64,000 nucleotides of DNA from Photobacterium angustum. GTDB lineage: Bacteria; Pseudomonadota; Gammaproteobacteria; Enterobacterales; Vibrionaceae. Positions 54,105 through 63,487 of this stretch are shown here, one piece after another; positions within the stretch are counted from its first letter, which is position 1, and each line of letters begins with the position of its first letter. The stretch lies in NCBI RefSeq assembly GCF_002954615.1, contig NZ_MSCJ01000001.1:1240001-1304000 (forward strand). Direction: 5' to 3'. Under the pieces are notes generated by a model. It was given only the letters and a program-made list of their open reading frames with translations. It was not told the DNA's origin and did not search any database. A program made the translations under genes and the position numbers.

Positions 54105-54776
54105 ATGGATAATATTCGATTATCATCATGTGATATTCAAACAATGGAAAAACGCCAAAGAGTTCAACTAATAAACTCTTTGCCAGGTTTTAAAAGCGCC
54201 AACCTTATAGGAACTACTGATAATGATGGAAATGAAAATGTAGCCATTGTTAGCTCTGTTATCCATCTTGGATCATCACCTGCGTTATTAGGGTTTATAT
54301 TACGTCCTGATACTGTCGAACGACACACTTATACAAATATCCAACAAACAGAACAATACACGATTAACGCTGTATCTGAAGAATTTTACCAACGAGCCCA
54401 TCAAACATCCGCTCGCTATCCTAAAGAGGTGTCGGAATTTAGTGAAACGCGTCTCACCCCTTTCTATGACAATCATTTTGATGCGCCATTTGTATTAGAG
54501 AGCCCAATAAAAATAGGCTTGAGATTAGCTGAGATTATACCGATCCCATCGAATGGTACGCATATGATCATTGGAGAAATTGAGCGAGTTATTTTACCTA
54601 AATACGCATTACGGAAAGATGGCTATATCAATATTGAAAGCCTAGATTTAATGACGCTTTCTGGACTCGATAACTACCACGTAACGCAAAGTGTCGGACG
54701 TTTAAGTTATGCAAAACCCGATAAGCCTATCGTACCACTCGATATTGATGGCAATGCTTTTTTTATTAAAGAGTAA
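54105..54776 (+). CDS. Flavin-reductase-like split-barrel protein
   Basis: A 223-residue cytoplasmic protein of the flavin reductase/FMN-binding split-barrel family. The first part (NSLPGFKSANLIGTTDNDGNENVAIVSSVIHLGSSPALLGFILRP reading onwards) follows the FMN-binding pattern (S-S-V near 61, R-P near 78). A second part holds I-x-L-R-L-A-E-I-I near 145. The C-terminal strand ends in VGRLSYAKP near 208, as in flavoredoxin-like proteins. Electron donor and substrate unknown. Preceded by GAGGTAATAT, a moderate ribosome-binding site. Confidence 0.8.
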   Translation: MDNIRLSSCDIQTMEKRQRVQLINSLPGFKSANLIGTTDNDGNENVAIVSSVIHLGSSPALLGFILRPDTVERHTYTNIQQTEQYTINAVSEEFYQRAHQTSARYPKEVSEFSETRLTPFYDNHFDAPFVLESPIKIGLRLAEIIPIPSNGTHMIIGEIERVILPKYALRKDGYINIESLDLMTLSGLDNYHVTQSVGRLSYAKPDKPIVPLDIDGNAFFIKE

Positions 54777-54783
54777 AAAGTAG

Positions 54784-54818
54784 AGCCTCAATGATTGTTT
54801 AAACAATATATTGAGGCT
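54784..54818. terminator. Bidirectional hairpin between convergent genes
   Basis: Outer stem AGCCTCAAT/ATTGAGGCT and a continuing inner stem ATTGTTT/AAACAAT, in the 65-bp gap between the flavin-reductase-like and HAD genes. No strong T run. Confidence 0.65.
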
Positions 54819-54841
54819 TATAACTTGAGATTAAGATATGA

Positions 54842-55636
54842 CTATAATATTTTTTGCTTAATAACCGCCATTACACCTTGTTCGTTATTACTCGGCGCTT
54901 GAAATCGAGCTAATTTCTTAATCTCAGGATGTGCATTTTCCATTGCATAACTATGGTAGGTTTCTTTCAGCATTTCGACATCATTGAAGAAATCACCAAA
55001 GCTCATACTCTCTTCAAACGTAAAACCAAATTCTTTTTGTAAGTGCTTTATCGCGGTGCCTTTTGACGCTGTTTTGTGCATTAAATCAAGCCAAATCTTT
55101 GCACTAACAACAACTTGATGCGTTTCACCAAACACAGGCGCTAAAACAGGATAAATATGATCTTCAGTACCATTAAAGTTTAATACTGCAATCTTGATAA
55201 ATTCATCATCAACAGAAAATAAGTTATCAACCAACTCTAAGTTATGATAATACTTGCGGATTTCGTTAAGTGCTCGTTCGCTGGTGGCTTCTGTATAAGC
55301 TGAGTTTTTACCGCACAACACGATGTCACAATCAGGTACTAGCTTAACAGATTTTAAAATGGTGTGGATTTCATCGGTAGGTATAGTAGAACTATAAATC
55401 TCTTTTCCTTTATACATCACCAAGGTGCCGTTTTCGGCAATAAACACCATCTCTTCTTTTACTGGTTCAAATGTATTAACAAGGCTTTGATATTGGCGAC
55501 CAGAGGCAGCAGAGAATAAGATGTTTTTTTGTTGAAGCTGTTGAAATACTTCATAGAAATCTGAAGGTAACTGCTTATTATCACAAAGAAGCGTGCCATC
55601 CATATCGGTGGCAATAAATTTGATAGATGTTGTCAT
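54842..55636 (-). CDS. HAD-family Cof-type phosphatase (YbiV/SupH-like)
   Basis: A 264-residue soluble haloacid-dehalogenase phosphatase. Motif I is DMDGTLLCD (nucleophile and general-acid Asp near residues 10-12), motif II SAASGRQ near 43, motif III Lys in KTASKGTAIKHLQ near 190, and motif IV SFGDFFNDVEML near 212. The large C2-type cap domain places it with Cof-like sugar-phosphate phosphatases such as YbiV. I start it at the ATG ending at 55636; a GTG four codons upstream is possible and the ribosome-binding site decides neither. Substrate is unknown. Confidence 0.82.
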   Translation of the reverse strand: MTTSIKFIATDMDGTLLCDNKQLPSDFYEVFQQLQQKNILFSAASGRQYQSLVNTFEPVKEEMVFIAENGTLVMYKGKEIYSSTIPTDEIHTILKSVKLVPDCDIVLCGKNSAYTEATSERALNEIRKYYHNLELVDNLFSVDDEFIKIAVLNFNGTEDHIYPVLAPVFGETHQVVVSAKIWLDLMHKTASKGTAIKHLQKEFGFTFEESMSFGDFFNDVEMLKETYHSYAMENAHPEIKKLARFQAPSNNEQGVMAVIKQKIL

Positions 55637-55895
55637 TAGGGTTACCACTTAATTATTATTACTGCATCTTACCTGTTTATTGCGCATTTATGAGTGATTA
55701 AAACAAAGTATTACCTAAAATTATGATCATTCATTTTACTGTAAATCTGCCACAAAACTGTTCTAGATAGTTCATATCACACTACGTATTAATAATTGGT
55801 TACATTCACTATAAATATTATACTTAGATCACGGTTTAGTGTACTGATTTTCTATATTGTTTTGAAATAACTGACTATAAAACAAAGGATAAAGT

Positions 55896-56141
55896 ATGGC
55901 TTACCAAGCTAAAGATCTTAACTACCGTGGTGAAAACTGTGGTGTACACAATTGGATCACAGATGGCGGTCAATCTTTTTACTGGCATCCAGACTGGCTT
56001 CATATTGCTGAAGAAGAAACTGGCTTATACGGCAAACAGAAAATTGAAGTAGAGCAAGGCGGTGAGGTAACAAAAGGCCACGCCGTTCATACTATTTTGA
56101 AAAAACTAAATGAAATACTTAAAGGCACAGATCACGAGTAA
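55896..56141 (+). CDS. Small protein of unknown function
   Basis: An 81-residue soluble protein with an AAAGGA ribosome-binding site 6 bases before the ATG. It is rich in Trp, His and Glu (NWITDGGQSFYWHPDW near 19-34), with one Cys at position 15 in RGENCGVHN, and a predicted helical C terminus (HAVHTILKKLNEILKG). No family, signal peptide or membrane segment is recognised. Flanking genes are unrelated, and composition matches the surroundings. Confidence 0.6.
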   Translation: MAYQAKDLNYRGENCGVHNWITDGGQSFYWHPDWLHIAEEETGLYGKQKIEVEQGGEVTKGHAVHTILKKLNEILKGTDHE

Positions 56142-56177
56142 TCAATACGCCTTTTACGCATCCAAACTAAGGCGCAG

Positions 56178-57104
56178 CTATTTATTCTGCACCTTAGTTT
56201 GAATAATCTTTTTAATCTTTTCTGATAACCATACCTGCTTCGGGTGATGTTGATTACGCTTTAAACCTATCATTTCTACATCAAAATCAGGAATATCGAT
56301 TGGTGGCTCACATAAAGTCAGTTGATCGTCAATCAAATCAGAACGCCCCACCATTTCAGCCATCACTGCAAGCATTTTTCTACCTGATAACATACGTCGA
56401 ATTGTTAAGAATCTTGTTGTTCCTAAAACAACATTTCGCTCTACCCCATAACCAGCTAATGTTTCATCTACTTTTGTTGTTAAGCATTCATTTGCCGTGA
56501 CAATGACTTGCGGAACTTGAAGATATGCCTCTAACGATATCGGTAGTTGAGCTTCTAATTCAGAATTATCAAAAGTACAAAGGTGTTTTTCACGATACAA
56601 GAAAGTTGATACTACACTGTCGGGTAGTGAGCTAAATACCCCAATACAAAGATCGGTATTATGCTCTTCGAGTAAATAAAGGCTATTTTCATTATCAACA
56701 GGCTTAAATAATATTTTAGCTTTAGGTGCAACCTGCTGTAGATAATCGAAAATATCGGGGCCGAATATTTGCTCGGCATAATCATTTAAGCCAACAATAA
56801 ACATACCATCAAAATTTATTGGATCGAACTTAGATACTGGCAAAATATCTTGACGAATAATAGACAGAATAGCATCGACTTTAGGTGCTATTTCGTTTGC
56901 TCTTTTAGTGGCAACCATGCTATTTCCTACCCTTTCAAATAAAGGATCATCAAGTAACTCTCGTAATCGTTTAAGATTATAGCTCGTTGCAGGTTGTCCT
57001 AAATTCATATACTTAGAAGCAGCAGAAACACTTTTAAATTGAAACAAGGCATCAAAGGTCAAAAGCAGATTTAAGTCTATACCACGCCAATTTATATTAT
57101 TCAT
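56178..57104 (-). CDS. LysR-family transcriptional regulator
   Basis: A 308-residue regulator. The N-terminal helix-turn-helix (LNLLLTFDALFQFKSVSAASKYMNLGQPATSYNLKRLRELL reading across about 10-50) is typical, with the periplasmic-binding-like co-inducer domain at about 95-300. I place the start at ATG ending at 57104 (MNNINW) with AGGTTTA upstream; a TTG eleven codons earlier is less likely. It is divergent from an MFS transporter gene, so it probably controls that gene. Inducer unknown. Confidence 0.87.
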   Translation of the reverse strand: MNNINWRGIDLNLLLTFDALFQFKSVSAASKYMNLGQPATSYNLKRLRELLDDPLFERVGNSMVATKRANEIAPKVDAILSIIRQDILPVSKFDPINFDGMFIVGLNDYAEQIFGPDIFDYLQQVAPKAKILFKPVDNENSLYLLEEHNTDLCIGVFSSLPDSVVSTFLYREKHLCTFDNSELEAQLPISLEAYLQVPQVIVTANECLTTKVDETLAGYGVERNVVLGTTRFLTIRRMLSGRKMLAVMAEMVGRSDLIDDQLTLCEPPIDIPDFDVEMIGLKRNQHHPKQVWLSEKIKKIIQTKVQNK

Positions 57105-57295
57105 TAAACCTAACCAGTCATTTTTCAAGGTTATCAATATTACTAATATACCTTATTAAAATGTTCAATTTCATTGATGTGTATTCTTTACCTAAAATAA
57201 AAGAAGAACTAATTATCAAATAACCAGCATCAACTTATTGGTTGTTGTATGAATTATTTTTGATGCGATGTGGCTTAACCTTGTACGGATCTCTC

Positions 57296-58498
57296 ATGCA
57301 AACATGCCCCCATAACACTTCAATGTGGCACAATAAAAACTATATAAAATTACTATCAGCTCAGATCATTTCATTAAGTGGAACTGGGATAAGCTCTATT
57401 TGTTTAGCACTGCTCGCTTATAATTTAGCTGGTGATAATGCAGCAATGGTTTTGAGCATTTCTTTTGCTATTAAAATGTTAGCTTACATTGGTTTAGCTC
57501 CTATTTTTGGTGTCATTATTCATCGTTTACCTAAACAAAAAACCTTAATTGCACTCGATATTATCCGCGCCGTGATGTTTATTTCATTACCCTTTGTGAC
57601 GCAAATATGGCAGGTCTATGTACTCATGTTTGTCATTAATGCATGCTCAGCAGGTTTTACACCATTATTTCAATCGACGCTGCCTACAATTTTGCCGATC
57701 AAGCATCAATACACAACAGCATTGTCTATTAGCAGAATGGCTTATGATTTAGAGCAGTTATTAAGCCCACTTCTTACCGCTCTTTTCTTATTTGTTGTTT
57801 CGTTTAAATCTTTATTTATATTTGATGCGGTAACATTCATTGTTTCTGCCGCATTAATCTTGACGTGTAAGCTTCCACAAGTCGTAAGCGATCGTTATGA
57901 CACGGTTAGCATTTCATCCGTATTTGGAAACATTAAGAACTACATAAACCACCCCTCACTTAAATCATTGTGGTTTGCTTACCTATCAGCAGCGAGTGCA
58001 TCAGCGATGGTATTAGTTAATACCGTGGTTTATGTGCATGAGGTTCTGAACGGCAACGAGGCACAAACGGCAATAGCTATGATGATTGTGGGTTTAGGCT
58101 CAATGGTAATTGCATTTCTGTTACCCAAGCTACTAGATAGATATCGACCACAGCGTTTTCATTGGCTTGGTATGTTTACTTTAATATTTGCCTTTGCACT
58201 TGGTTCGTTTACCCCGAGTTGGGTTGGCTATGCATTAGTCTGTTTCGCTATGGGAGTCGGTATGTCTTGTATTCAAACATCTGCAGGATTATTAATAACT
58301 GAAGCTTGTTCTGATAATGACAGCGGTCCTTTTTTTGCTGCACATTTTTCATTGACCCATTTTTGGTGGTTAATAACATACTTAGTTGCAGGGTTTAGTG
58401 TAACGGAATGGGGCTTATCTATAGGGTATTTAACAATGGGGAGTCTATGTTTAATGAGTTTGGCTAGTTACTTATATATCTCTATATATAAGAAATAA
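57296..58498 (+). CDS. Major facilitator superfamily transporter
   Basis: About 400 residues and 11-12 membrane helices, with the pattern of the MFS efflux group that has a GxFxDRxxxK-like loop (here FGVIIHRLPKQK near 85-96) after helix 2. The second half has a matching loop (LLDRYRPQRFHW near 280). The start is uncertain: I use the ATG at 57296 (MQTCPH); ATG at 57323 is equally possible, and the frame is open further upstream to 57242. No strong ribosome-binding site is seen. It is divergent from the LysR gene. Substrate unknown. Confidence 0.78.
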   Translation: MQTCPHNTSMWHNKNYIKLLSAQIISLSGTGISSICLALLAYNLAGDNAAMVLSISFAIKMLAYIGLAPIFGVIIHRLPKQKTLIALDIIRAVMFISLPFVTQIWQVYVLMFVINACSAGFTPLFQSTLPTILPIKHQYTTALSISRMAYDLEQLLSPLLTALFLFVVSFKSLFIFDAVTFIVSAALILTCKLPQVVSDRYDTVSISSVFGNIKNYINHPSLKSLWFAYLSAASASAMVLVNTVVYVHEVLNGNEAQTAIAMMIVGLGSMVIAFLLPKLLDRYRPQRFHWLGMFTLIFAFALGSFTPSWVGYALVCFAMGVGMSCIQTSAGLLITEACSDNDSGPFFAAHFSLTHFWWLITYLVAGFSVTEWGLSIGYLTMGSLCLMSLASYLYISIYKK

Positions 58499-58994
58499 TC
58501 TGATAAATTTAAAAGTCATCATTTAGTTCCTAAACACGCACAAGGTTATATTGATACAGTTAACGGGTCATTAGCTGTCGAGTGTTCACTAGAAGCCTAA
58601 ATTTGCCCATTAGGAAATCTTAATGATAAAACGGTCCTAGTTTTTGACGATATACATGCTAATAGGTTGCTAGTGAAAGCATATCTATCTAAAGAAGGGA
58701 TCAATGTTATACAAACTGCATCCGGATACGAGGCAATAGAACAAGTCAAAAAATAATATTGACCTCATTTTTATGGATATTCATATGCCGGGAATGAATG
58801 GAATTGAAACGGCTAAACAGTTAAAAGAATCAGATAGCACTAAGCCAATCATTGCAGTATCAGGCGAATATGGAGAAAAAATCATCTCAGACATACATGA
58901 GATAATAGATGACTATATTGTTAAACCAATAGAGAAATCAATATTAGTTTCGTTAACGTCTAAATGGTTGAAAATCAATAAAGTGATGGAATGA
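58499..58994 (+). pseudogene. Remnant of a hybrid histidine kinase (kinase end plus receiver)
   Basis: Reading on from the MFS stop, one frame gives GYIDTVNGSLAVECSLEA, a stop (TAA 58598-58600), then GNLNDKTVLVFDDIHANRLL, YEAIEQVKK, and a second stop. Shifting back one base at an A6 run (58748-58753) restores DLIFMDIHMPGMNGIETAKQ, IIAVSGEYGE and VKPIEKS. The first part matches the end of an HATPase domain (GS-L-x-V-E-S) and its link to a receiver; the rest is the full receiver with the phospho-acceptor Asp in FMDIHMP. The 5' part of the kinase is missing. The surviving receiver could be read alone from an internal ATG near 58773. Confidence 0.75.
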
Positions 58995-59008
58995 CGTTTA
59001 TACGTACT

Positions 59009-59446
59009 TTAAATCACACAACGGCTTTTTTTCTTCGCCATCTCTGCTTTTCTTAAGGGCATATCATCAACGAGCAACATCAATGAAGACCAGTCAAGAT
59101 CACCTGACCAACGATGTTTCTCTTTACCATCTTTGCCAATAAGAATGCCAATATGGTTACCATCTTCCAAGTTATAATTCTTAAGCATGTTTTCAGTTTG
59201 TTGTTGATTGAACACGTGATTTGGTAGCTGGTAACCATTTCGGGTAACAACCAAAGTTTTAATATCACGCTCGTCTAATAAACACTTATTTTGGTTTAAT
59301 TCATTTATAAATTTCTCAACCCTTTTATCTTTTATATCAGCAACATAAAAAATACTCCGATGGTTTTTAAACTGGCTATATTCTGGGTAGGCTGAAGCGT
59401 TAAAGCTTAACAAACCACTAATAAATAATAAGTTAATATATTTCAT
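59009..59446 (-). CDS. DUF4174 family exported protein
   Basis: A 145-residue protein with a signal peptide (about 1-19, cleavage after ASA) and the DUF4174 pattern: N-H-R-S-I-F-Y-V near 28-35, a central strand R-D-I-K-T-L-V-V near 60-67, and the C-terminal HIGILIGKDGKEKHRWSGDLDW near 98-119. The fold resembles thioredoxin-like periplasmic proteins but lacks a CxxC. Function is unknown. It is alone and faces the decayed kinase. Confidence 0.8.
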   Translation of the reverse strand: MKYINLLFISGLLSFNASAYPEYSQFKNHRSIFYVADIKDKRVEKFINELNQNKCLLDERDIKTLVVTRNGYQLPNHVFNQQQTENMLKNYNLEDGNHIGILIGKDGKEKHRWSGDLDWSSLMLLVDDMPLRKAEMAKKKSRCVI

Positions 59447-59550
59447 AGCATTATCCTAAGTTATCACTTTTATACGCTATAAACTTAAGTTTAGATTGCT
59501 ACTTTTTGTCAGGAAAAGCTTTTAATTTGGCTTCGTTAATTTCATACATA

Positions 59551-59579
59551 TAAAAGCCCTTTGATTAAAGGGCTTTTAT
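59551..59579 (-). terminator. Rho-independent terminator of pepT
   Basis: A perfect 11-bp stem AAAAGCCCTTT/AAAGGGCTTTT around the loop GATT, starting 11 bp after the pepT stop. Confidence 0.85.
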
Positions 59580-59589
59580 TGATGGTAAA

Positions 59590-60819
59590 TCAGCTATATT
59601 TTTCTGTTGTTTTTTCAACCAGTTTTATAATCACATTTACTGCCTTTTCCATCCCTTCGACAGTAATGAACTCATGAATACCATGAAAATTATATCCGCC
59701 AGTAAAGATATTCGGGCATGGTAAGCCTTTAAATGACAAACGCGCGCCGTCTGTACCACCTCTAATCGGTTTGCTCTCTGGCTCTACGTCGCATTCAATC
59801 ATCGCGGCTTTCGCTAATTCAATGATATGTGGGTATGGCTCTACCATTTCACGCATATTGAAATATGAATCGGTTAACACCAACTCTACACGCCCTTTTT
59901 CAAGTTGTAGATTTAGTTCATCAACTTTCTGCTGCATAAAGGCTTTACGTTGTTCTTGCCCTTCACGGCTAAAATCACGAATGATATAACCTAACTCTGT
60001 TTTAGCGACAGATGGTTTCATTGATTTTAAATGGTAGAAACCTTCATACCCTTCTGTAGCTTCTGGCGTTTCATTGCTGGGCATCATTAACTGAAACTGC
60101 GCGGCAATGTTCATTGAGTTCACCATCTTACCTTTCGCAGTTCCAGGGTGAACATTGGTTCCATGACAAATCACATCAGCAGAGGTTGCATTAAAGTTCT
60201 CGAACTCTAACTCACCTATAGGACCACCATCTATGGTATAAGCCCATTGTGCATTGAATTTCTCAACATCAAAGAGATCAGCCCCACGTCCGATTTCCTC
60301 ATCAGGTGTAAAACCAATACAAATATCACCATGTTTAATTTCAGGGTGTGCCACAAGATACGCAATGGCTGTCATGATTTCAGCAACACCGGCCTTATTA
60401 TCCGCACCTAGCAGTGTTGTACCATCGGTAGTGATAATATTGTGACCGTGTAACTTATTTAAGTCGGGATATTGAATTGGAGATAGCACTTCATCACCAA
60501 TGCCTAATGCAATATCACCACCTTGATAGTTTTCTACAATTTGTGGTTTAACATTTAGACCTGAAGCATCAGGTGCTGTATCCATGTGAGCAATAAAACC
60601 AATAGCTGGAATATCAGCAGAAACATTTGAAGGAAGACGTGCCATTAAATAGCAATGTTCATCTAATGAAATATCAGATAAACCCAACTCTTCCATTTCA
60701 GATTTTAGTTGTTGTGCAAGGTTAAATTGCCCTGCAGTACTCGGACATGATGCAACATCACCATCAGATTGTGTTTCGATGCGAACATATCGTAAAAAAC
60801 GTTCAAGTAACTTATCCAT
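59590..60819 (-). CDS. pepT: Peptidase T (tripeptide aminopeptidase, M20 family)
   Basis: A 409-residue cytoplasmic di-zinc aminopeptidase that releases the N-terminal residue of tripeptides. Zinc and catalytic residues are in HMDTAPDAS near 79-87, [10 protein letters not shown] near 138-147, and TPDEEIGRG near 171-179; ends in [11 protein letters not shown], the late zinc-binding His. Similar to E. coli PepT (408). I start it at the second of two adjacent ATG codons (MDKLLERF) because this equals the E. coli start and puts AAGG six bases upstream; the first ATG is three bases earlier. In E. coli pepT is next to potABCD and is under FNR control, and here both fnr and potAB are close by. Confidence 0.94.
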   Translation of the reverse strand: MDKLLERFLRYVRIETQSDGDVASCPSTAGQFNLAQQLKSEMEELGLSDISLDEHCYLMARLPSNVSADIPAIGFIAHMDTAPDASGLNVKPQIVENYQGGDIALGIGDEVLSPIQYPDLNKLHGHNIITTDGTTLLGADNKAGVAEIMTAIAYLVAHPEIKHGDICIGFTPDEEIGRGADLFDVEKFNAQWAYTIDGGPIGELEFENFNATSADVICHGTNVHPGTAKGKMVNSMNIAAQFQLMMPSNETPEATEGYEGFYHLKSMKPSVAKTELGYIIRDFSREGQEQRKAFMQQKVDELNLQLEKGRVELVLTDSYFNMREMVEPYPHIIELAKAAMIECDVEPESKPIRGGTDGARLSFKGLPCPNIFTGGYNFHGIHEFITVEGMEKAVNVIIKLVEKTTEKYS

Positions 60820-61052
60820 CATTAACCTTACATAGCTTATTTATTTGCGTAATAAATTATGACAGATAAGTTAATTACTGTTTTTGCGATGTATCAGTTT
60901 TAATATGAATAGACGGGTATTTAGGCCATCAGGCCCTATTAAAGCTTTTATAATGATTGAATCACGATTTTTATTGGTTACTGTTTGTTATTTTATTAAC
61001 TAACAGTAAAGTTATAGTGCGTTAGGGTGTTATTTAAGTTTATTCCAATAAT

Positions 61053-61082
61053 AAAAAAGCCCCTAACCTAGGAGCTTTTTTA
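61053..61082 (-). terminator. Rho-independent terminator of the membrane-protein gene
   Basis: On the minus strand AGCTCCT pairs with AGGGGCT (one mismatch) around AGGTT-like loop, followed by a run of six T. It lies 12 bp after the stop. Confidence 0.7.
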
Positions 61083-61093
61083 AAACTTATGCT

Positions 61094-61930
61094 TTACGCA
61101 TTAAAGACATCTTTATCTATCTTATCAACTGGTGGCTCACCGCCATCTTGCGGAGGTTGCTCATCATCACTTTTTGCCACAGAAGTAACTTGTAATGTTA
61201 CGCCAAACATATTTCGGTAGATAATACCTTTAACGTTAAAGAAGAAAGGTAATGTCCAAATCAAACCGATACCTGCAGTAGCAATTGAGATAAAGAACAT
61301 TAGCATGATCACAATATAGATTGCCGTCATTGGCAATACTTTACGGATCGTTGCCATGAAAGAGTATTGGATCGCTTTTATTGGTGATACTTTCTTTTCA
61401 CACACTAATAAAATAGCCATGCTTAATGCCATTGTGAGGAACAAGCCAATTAATGGGAAAACACTGCTGCCCAACCCTTGAATTGAAGAAAGCAGTAACA
61501 TGGTAATTAATGAGACAAGGGTAAAAGAAAACCCTTTAACTATCTGGCTTGGTTTACTTGGTAAACCTACTGCATGGTTTAATGCCATTAAGCTAACACC
61601 CACATAAAGTGGTGCAATAAGCACATCAGACCAAAAGTTAGCCATAAAGCCCGCTTTTAGTATTTCTGGTGTAAAGCCCTGCCCTGTAATGAAAGCATCA
61701 AAAAATACCGTTGGGCTACCTAATTGAACTTCGAGCCCTAAAAGTAACAATGCAACTTGCGCAAGAAACAAACAAATGACCGCAGGTAAAAAACTAAAGA
61801 TGTTTTTCCCTGTGATTTTCCATGCTTCAGCTAAAACGGTGACAGGTTGTAATTCAACCTCCCCCTTCAATGCTTTTTCAATAGACCCACCAATGTGGAA
61901 GCTTCGATTAATTGGCTCTTTCATACTCAT
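61094..61930 (-). CDS. Multi-pass inner-membrane protein of unknown function
   Basis: A 278-residue protein with a soluble N-terminal part (about 1-40), six probable membrane helices between about 45 and 240, and a polar, Asp/Pro-rich C-terminal tail (SDDEQPPQDGGEPPVDK). The layout resembles small uncharacterised proteins related to YciC, but I do not see a decisive motif. It is divergent from potA, with a 438-bp gap. Function unknown. Confidence 0.65.
   Translation of the reverse strand: MSMKEPINRSFHIGGSIEKALKGEVELQPVTVLAEAWKITGKNIFSFLPAVICLFLAQVALLLLGLEVQLGSPTVFFDAFITGQGFTPEILKAGFMANFWSDVLIAPLYVGVSLMALNHAVGLPSKPSQIVKGFSFTLVSLITMLLLSSIQGLGSSVFPLIGLFLTMALSMAILLVCEKKVSPIKAIQYSFMATIRKVLPMTAIYIVIMLMFFISIATAGIGLIWTLPFFFNVKGIIYRNMFGVTLQVTSVAKSDDEQPPQDGGEPPVDKIDKDVFNA
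61677..61684 (-). other. Possible KOPS (FtsK-orienting sequence)
   Basis: GGGCAGGG on the minus strand matches GGGNAGGG. Read in that orientation it points left, towards dif, as required for FtsK to run to dif. A single site is weak evidence, since GGGNAGGG should occur about once per 8 kb per strand in random sequence of 50 percent GC, less often here. Confidence 0.4.
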
Positions 61931-62368
61931 GTCAGTTATTGGTGTAATGGCGGCATTGTACGTCAGAGAAGATAAGACAAAAACATTTCTAAGATAAAAA
62001 ATCAGTCGAACTGACTAATTTGTGTGTTTTTCATGCAAAAAATTCAAAAAAGCTGATAATAAAATCGTCTTTCACTTAAAGATCTACTATTAAGACTAAG
62101 CTGTAATAAGGATTTTTATTATAAGTATAGTTTTTTGAATAATCATATTACCTACATGTTAGTAAAAGATTGTTTATAAAATCGATAAAGTGACTGACAC
62201 CATATAAGGGATTTCACTACTTAACGATGAAAAATATTACATCTTTGCATTAAATTTAGTGAAAAAACGCTTTAATTTGAAAGACTACAGGTCTATCATG
62301 CGCCCTTTATTTTTAAGCCAAAATGTTGGGATTTAACCAAATAATCCCAGGGTGGAGATAACGTAGAA
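61931..62368. other. 438-bp divergent intergenic region before potA
   Basis: AT-rich, with the promoters of the membrane-protein gene and of potAB. No gene, hairpin or recognised operator is clear. A GGTGGAG element at 62351 is the likely ribosome-binding site of potA. Confidence 0.5.
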
Positions 62369-63487
62369 TTGAACGCTGAAAAAACATCTCAGAAACCTGT
62401 CATTCAGCTGAAGGGTCTTAGCAAAAGCTTTGACGGTAAGCAGATCATTTCAGGTTTGGACCTAAACGTAAACAATGGTGAATTTCTAACCATTCTAGGT
62501 CCATCAGGCTGTGGTAAAACCACAGTACTTCGTCTAATTGCTGGATTTGAAACTGCCGATGATGGGCAGATCACTATTGATGGCAAAGATGTTACAGACA
62601 TTCCTGCTGAACAACGTCTAGTAAACACGGTGTTTCAGAGTTACGCACTGTTCCCACATATGACAGTGTTTGAGAACGTCGCGTTTGGTTTACGCATGCA
62701 AAAAGTACCCGCGAGTGATATTGAACCGCGTGTAATGGAAGCATTGCGTATGGTGCAACTTGAAAAGTTTGCCCCTCGTAAACCTCATCAACTATCAGGT
62801 GGTCAGCAACAACGTGTTGCGATTGCTCGAGCTGTTGTAAACAAACCAAAAGTTCTTTTACTTGATGAATCACTGTCTGCACTTGATTACAAATTACGTA
62901 AACAAATGCAGCTTGAGTTGAAACAACTACAGCGTAAGTTAGGCATTACCTTTATTTTCGTAACACACGATCAAGAAGAAGCCTTATCTATGTCTGATCG
63001 CATCATTGTTATGCGCGATGGTTACGTTGAGCAAGATGGTTCACCTCGTGAAATTTATGAAGAACCAACTAATTTATTTGTTGCCCACTTTATCGGTGAA
63101 ATCAACGTATTTGATGCAACAGTTAAAGAGCGTTTAGACGAAAAACGTATCATGGCTGATGTTGAAGGTCGCCTCTCATTGATCCACTGTGATTTAGATG
63201 TGACTGTTGGTGATAAGGTTAAAGTATTACTTCGACCTGAAGACATTCTTATCGAAGAGATCCATAACGGTGACGAAACTAACGGCATCGTTGGTTATGT
63301 TCGTGAACGTACCTATAAAGGTATGACATTGGATTCTGTGGTGCAGTTAGAGTCTGGCAAGTCTGTGATGGTTAGCGAATTCTTCAACGAAGATGACCCT
63401 GACGTAGACCACTCTCTTGACCAAAAAGTTGCCATTACTTGGATTGAAAGTTGGGAAGTGGTACTCGCTGATGAGCAAGAAGTTTAA
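62369..63487 (+). CDS. potA: Spermidine/putrescine ABC transporter ATPase PotA
   Basis: A 372-residue ATP-binding subunit of the polyamine importer. Walker [10 protein letters not shown] is near residues 47-55, signature [10 protein letters not shown] near 145, Walker [12 protein letters not shown] near 167. A TOBE-type regulatory domain covers about 245-370. Similarity to E. coli PotA extends to the C-terminal SWEVVLADE. The start codon is TTG at 62369, set by the family N terminus and by GGTGGAG upstream, spaced about 11 bases. potB starts inside the end of this gene. Confidence 0.95.
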   Translation: MNAEKTSQKPVIQLKGLSKSFDGKQIISGLDLNVNNGEFLTILGPSGCGKTTVLRLIAGFETADDGQITIDGKDVTDIPAEQRLVNTVFQSYALFPHMTVFENVAFGLRMQKVPASDIEPRVMEALRMVQLEKFAPRKPHQLSGGQQQRVAIARAVVNKPKVLLLDESLSALDYKLRKQMQLELKQLQRKLGITFIFVTHDQEEALSMSDRIIVMRDGYVEQDGSPREIYEEPTNLFVAHFIGEINVFDATVKERLDEKRIMADVEGRLSLIHCDLDVTVGDKVKVLLRPEDILIEEIHNGDETNGIVGYVRERTYKGMTLDSVVQLESGKSVMVSEFFNEDDPDVDHSLDQKVAITWIESWEVVLADEQEV

